DNA of 64,000 nt, from assembly GCF_037975245.1 (NCBI RefSeq), contig NC_092571.1, positions 3,365,001-3,429,000 of the forward strand. Reading direction: 5' to 3'. Source of the DNA: Apostichopus japonicus. Lineage: Eukaryota > Echinodermata > Holothuroidea > Aspidochirotida > Stichopodidae. The notes under the pieces are model-generated. The model had not been told where the DNA came from, ran no database searches, and saw nothing but the letters and a program-made list of their open reading frames with translations. Numbering within the stretch: position 1 is the stretch's first letter; each line of letters opens with the position of its first letter. A program made the translations under genes and the position numbers. Of this stretch, positions 61,043 to 64,000 are shown piece after piece.

Positions 61043-64000
61043 CTATGAAGCAAGGATAAAGCAATACATTTTGGCCGGCTTTACGAGCAGTTAGAAAAGT
61101 AGTGTGTTATAGTGTACCCAGTCAAATGGGGGAGGGGTTGGGAAGAGCAAGGTCTGGTTAGAGCAGCTCCTCTTTTCATAACATGTACAGTAGTTCTTCA
61201 GTCATTCGTGAAGTTTACAGTTACTACAGTTGGGAGGAGTTATCGGTTAGTATTTGTTTTGCTTTCGTTTTACAGGCTGAAAAGGTATTTCCAAGAGGTT
61301 TTGGGCAATGGTAGTTTTCATTCAAGAACAACTACATGCTGAAACATTGCATGTTTTCCATAGCACAAACACAAGCAGAGTATGAGGGTTGAGTAATTCT
61401 AATGAATGTGGTTAAGTTGCTTGATATCAATGGTATGACATTAAGGGAAATCATCCCCCGTACCCCCCCCCCCCCCCAATTAAGTTATGGCATCTTCCAC
61501 AATATTTTATAAAATTTTAATAAGATGCTATCCATAATACAGCTTTCATAATTTATTCCATTTTTAATACATTTTCCCCTTGATTGGGAGGGGTTGGACT
61601 TTGATCTCCAGTATGCCTGTGTGGTGGAGAGGGAATGGTTGATACTAGTTGGTGGAGAAGGAATGGTTAAAGCAACTGCCCATATAGTTTGTTACAGTAG
61701 TTCAAGAGAAAGACCCACAACACTAAAAGTACAGCATTTGTAGGCACCTGCTTATGCTATATGATTCTTGTTTCCCTCCAACACAGTCATGCGTTTACCC
61801 ATTCTGTTGCAGCTCTTGTAAATTGTATTTAATGAGTGTTTGAATGATACAGTAGTTGATACTCACATCATCCCATAAGGAACCAAGTCAAAAGGGAGGA
61901 TGCTGAAGAGGCTGTAGCATGCCGCAGCCAGGCTGCATTTATAGGACAACATATTCTGTGCACTGTGCAGTTTCACACAATAGACACTATAGTTTCAAGA
62001 CAATTGATCACTGTTGGTATGCCAAGATCGGATCTCTATTTGTTTTTTTTGATTCAGGAGGGGATTTTGTAGAGCTGCTTATTTCAGCTTTTTTGGACAC
62101 TATGACTATCACTGTACAGTATTAAAGTCATTTGTTTCACTACCTGTAGTCAATTTTCTTATCTGTTCAAGAGACACTGGTAAATGTTTTAATTTTCCAA
62201 TTTGCTTTATATATGATCTATGATAATCACAAAAGGTCTCTGTACTGCAAACTGTTGACAATCCTACTGTTCATTCACCAACTACAGTACTGATTTCGCT
62301 TAACTCCCGTTGAAAAAAAATCAACGATCGATAACAAAAGTTAAAAATCGATAAAAAAAGTTGAAAATCGGTTAATTTCGTTGACAAGATTTAGACTACT
62401 GCGGGCACGGTTGTCAACGAAGTTTCAACGAAATTTCCACGAAAGTTATCGCGATCAAAAACCGCAAAGGCAATTCTAGACATATCAAGGTTGTGACTTG
62501 CGTAGAATCCTTAGTCTAACTACAGCCGTTTTCAGACTCTACCAGAAGTTGCCGAGGAATATTACAAACGTTGCAAAAGTGTGATTGTATATAAGACGGA
62601 GTAAGTTCTGTACTAGGTGTTTGAAAAATGATTTGGCTAGGATAATAAAAACTAGTCTTGGTCGATCGTAACAAGCACATTCTATGACTCTTAAGTTATA
62701 GGCTAGTATTAAACTAGGATAAGTTTAAGTTAACTCACCAAGGAACGCAGTGTCAGAAAAAACAAGAAAAAAATATCAACAATGAAACAGCCGTAGCTGG
62801 ATATCAAAGAGATCTTTATTCCCAATAAATTCCTGTTACTTGACGTACTACAGTACCGTTTACTACAGAACCGCACTCACTTTCAAACTTTTCTGAGAGC
62901 GCATTCCGTCCAAAAAATCTCCCCGACTTCAATGCACGCAAAAAAAAAAAAAAAAAAACTGTTATTTTCCCCCTAACCCGTTACTGTAAGTTGCGCGCGA
63001 AAGCAGATGGACTGCCCTGGTAAGGTCGCAGCCTGGGTCTGGGCCACCTGTAGTATGCTGCTTACATGTGCATTCCCTACCCTGGATATCCCCACCACCA
63101 AACTTTTTTGAAAGGCTTAGTCCAATCATAAACTTGGCTTTGTCAAATTCACGCCTACCTTATGTTAATTAGCATAGTATTTATATTCGTGGGGGGTTTA
63201 GCACTGCAGAACCTTCATGGCTGGCTGCCTCTAGAAGCAAACATTATTTTACCCCTACTGTTCGTAATGGAATGGATGTTATCTGTTACTTAGTTAATTG
63301 AAAACCAAATATCATTCATATATATATAAGTAGAACAATCCAGCAGGGATAGAAAGTTTATCTTGAATGAACCAATCAAAAGTCGTGCTATTAATAAAAC
63401 TTGAAAACACCTGGCCAGCAAGAGAGTTGCAAACAATTGTTTCCATGACTACTAAGAAAATAAAGCAGTGACTTGGGGGCCCACGTTGGGTAGATTTCTG
63501 TGGAAAATGAATATATTTTCATTGCTTATTTGAGTATTGTATATTGGGAAGAGCTGATCAAACATTACTGGGGAGGGCTTTCAACTGGCCTGACGGCTTT
63601 CAACTGGCCTGACGGCATGTATAAGTTTATTTTAATGAGTAGGGGGAGTTTTTATGAGTCTCCCGGTATGCGTCACATGAGAAGTAAATGTTTTGTTTTT
63701 CGGTTTTATCATCGTTTTTCAAGTGGAACAACTCATAAAATCATGTCAAATGAAAATAACATATATCTGAATATCCTTCCTTAGTTTTACTAATCAGGAA
63801 TGCTTGATAAGGCATGCAATGCATCGTTCGAAAATGTAATTTTAAAGTAGAATTGAAAATGAACGACATAAAACAATATCTGTGAAGCGTGTGGAGCACA
63901 ACTTTGAATATTCGTTGTGAAAGAAAACATAATGAACGATGTTTACTGCGTAAATAAATTTCGCGGAACTGGTACAGTGAAATTACGTACTGCAGCTTAC
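61043..64000. other. Region upstream of the array, no coding exon recognised
   Basis: If the array is one minus-strand gene, this is intron or 5' region. It contains a C15 run (61463-61477), an inverted repeat (62377-62421), a possible donor site read on the minus strand at 62741-62746, an A21 run near 62940 and a small direct duplication near 63590. No BTB, zinc-finger or other domain was found on either strand. The plus-strand frame 63500-63784 has no recognisable domain. Confidence 0.5.
62377..62421. repeat. Inverted repeat, 11-bp arms
   Basis: TTCGTTGACAA at 62377-62387 and its exact complement TTGTCAACGAA at 62411-62421, with a 23-base loop. The surroundings repeat related words (GTTGAAAAT, CAACGAAA), suggesting local duplications. 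The function is unknown. Confidence 0.6.

Overview
This is animal nuclear DNA. It is AT-rich, has introns with GT/AG boundaries, LINE and SINE debris, microsatellites and minisatellites, and no operon-like packing. The repeats (dispersed copies with a TGACCTTTGACCT core, tRNA-derived SINEs) and the style of the zinc fingers and receptor suggest a marine invertebrate, possibly an echinoderm. That taxonomic guess is an inference and is weak.

Left part (about 2.9-15.6 kb, + strand): one complete three-exon gene for a class A (rhodopsin-like) seven-transmembrane receptor of 365 residues. Exons are 2930-3104, 11816-12108 and 14697-15326, with an AATAAA at 15566. Intron 1 (8.7 kb) holds a broken LINE reverse-transcriptase tail and a tRNA-derived SINE. 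Intron 2 (2.6 kb) shows nothing recognisable. A long TA microsatellite follows the gene.

Right part (17.9-61.0 kb, - strand): sixteen C2H2 zinc-finger exons, all in the same orientation. Each has three to five fingers, its own in-frame stop and its own AG acceptor. None has an initiating ATG or a visible 5' exon. All sixteen acceptors lie in the same codon phase: each exon needs one base from an upstream exon, and each length is 2 modulo 3. They fall into eight close copies (group A, 49.9-61.0 kb), three close copies (group B, 35.3-42.4 kb) and five singletons (17.9, 25.0, 30.6, 32.3 and 43.9 kb). The simplest reading is one transcription unit entering from beyond position 61,042 on the - strand. 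A shared N-terminal part would be spliced to one of many alternative terminal zinc-finger exons, as in insect lola or mod(mdg4). The shared exon is not in this window, so this remains an inference.

Group A is young. Units of about 1.3 kb (exon plus intron) are repeated, and one two-exon block of about 2.6 kb appears to have been duplicated whole. Three minisatellites (73 bp, about 41-46 bp and 69 bp units) lie in the spacers. The receptor gene and the array converge tail to tail. Beyond 61 kb there are no recognisable coding exons, only a possible donor site and an inverted repeat.
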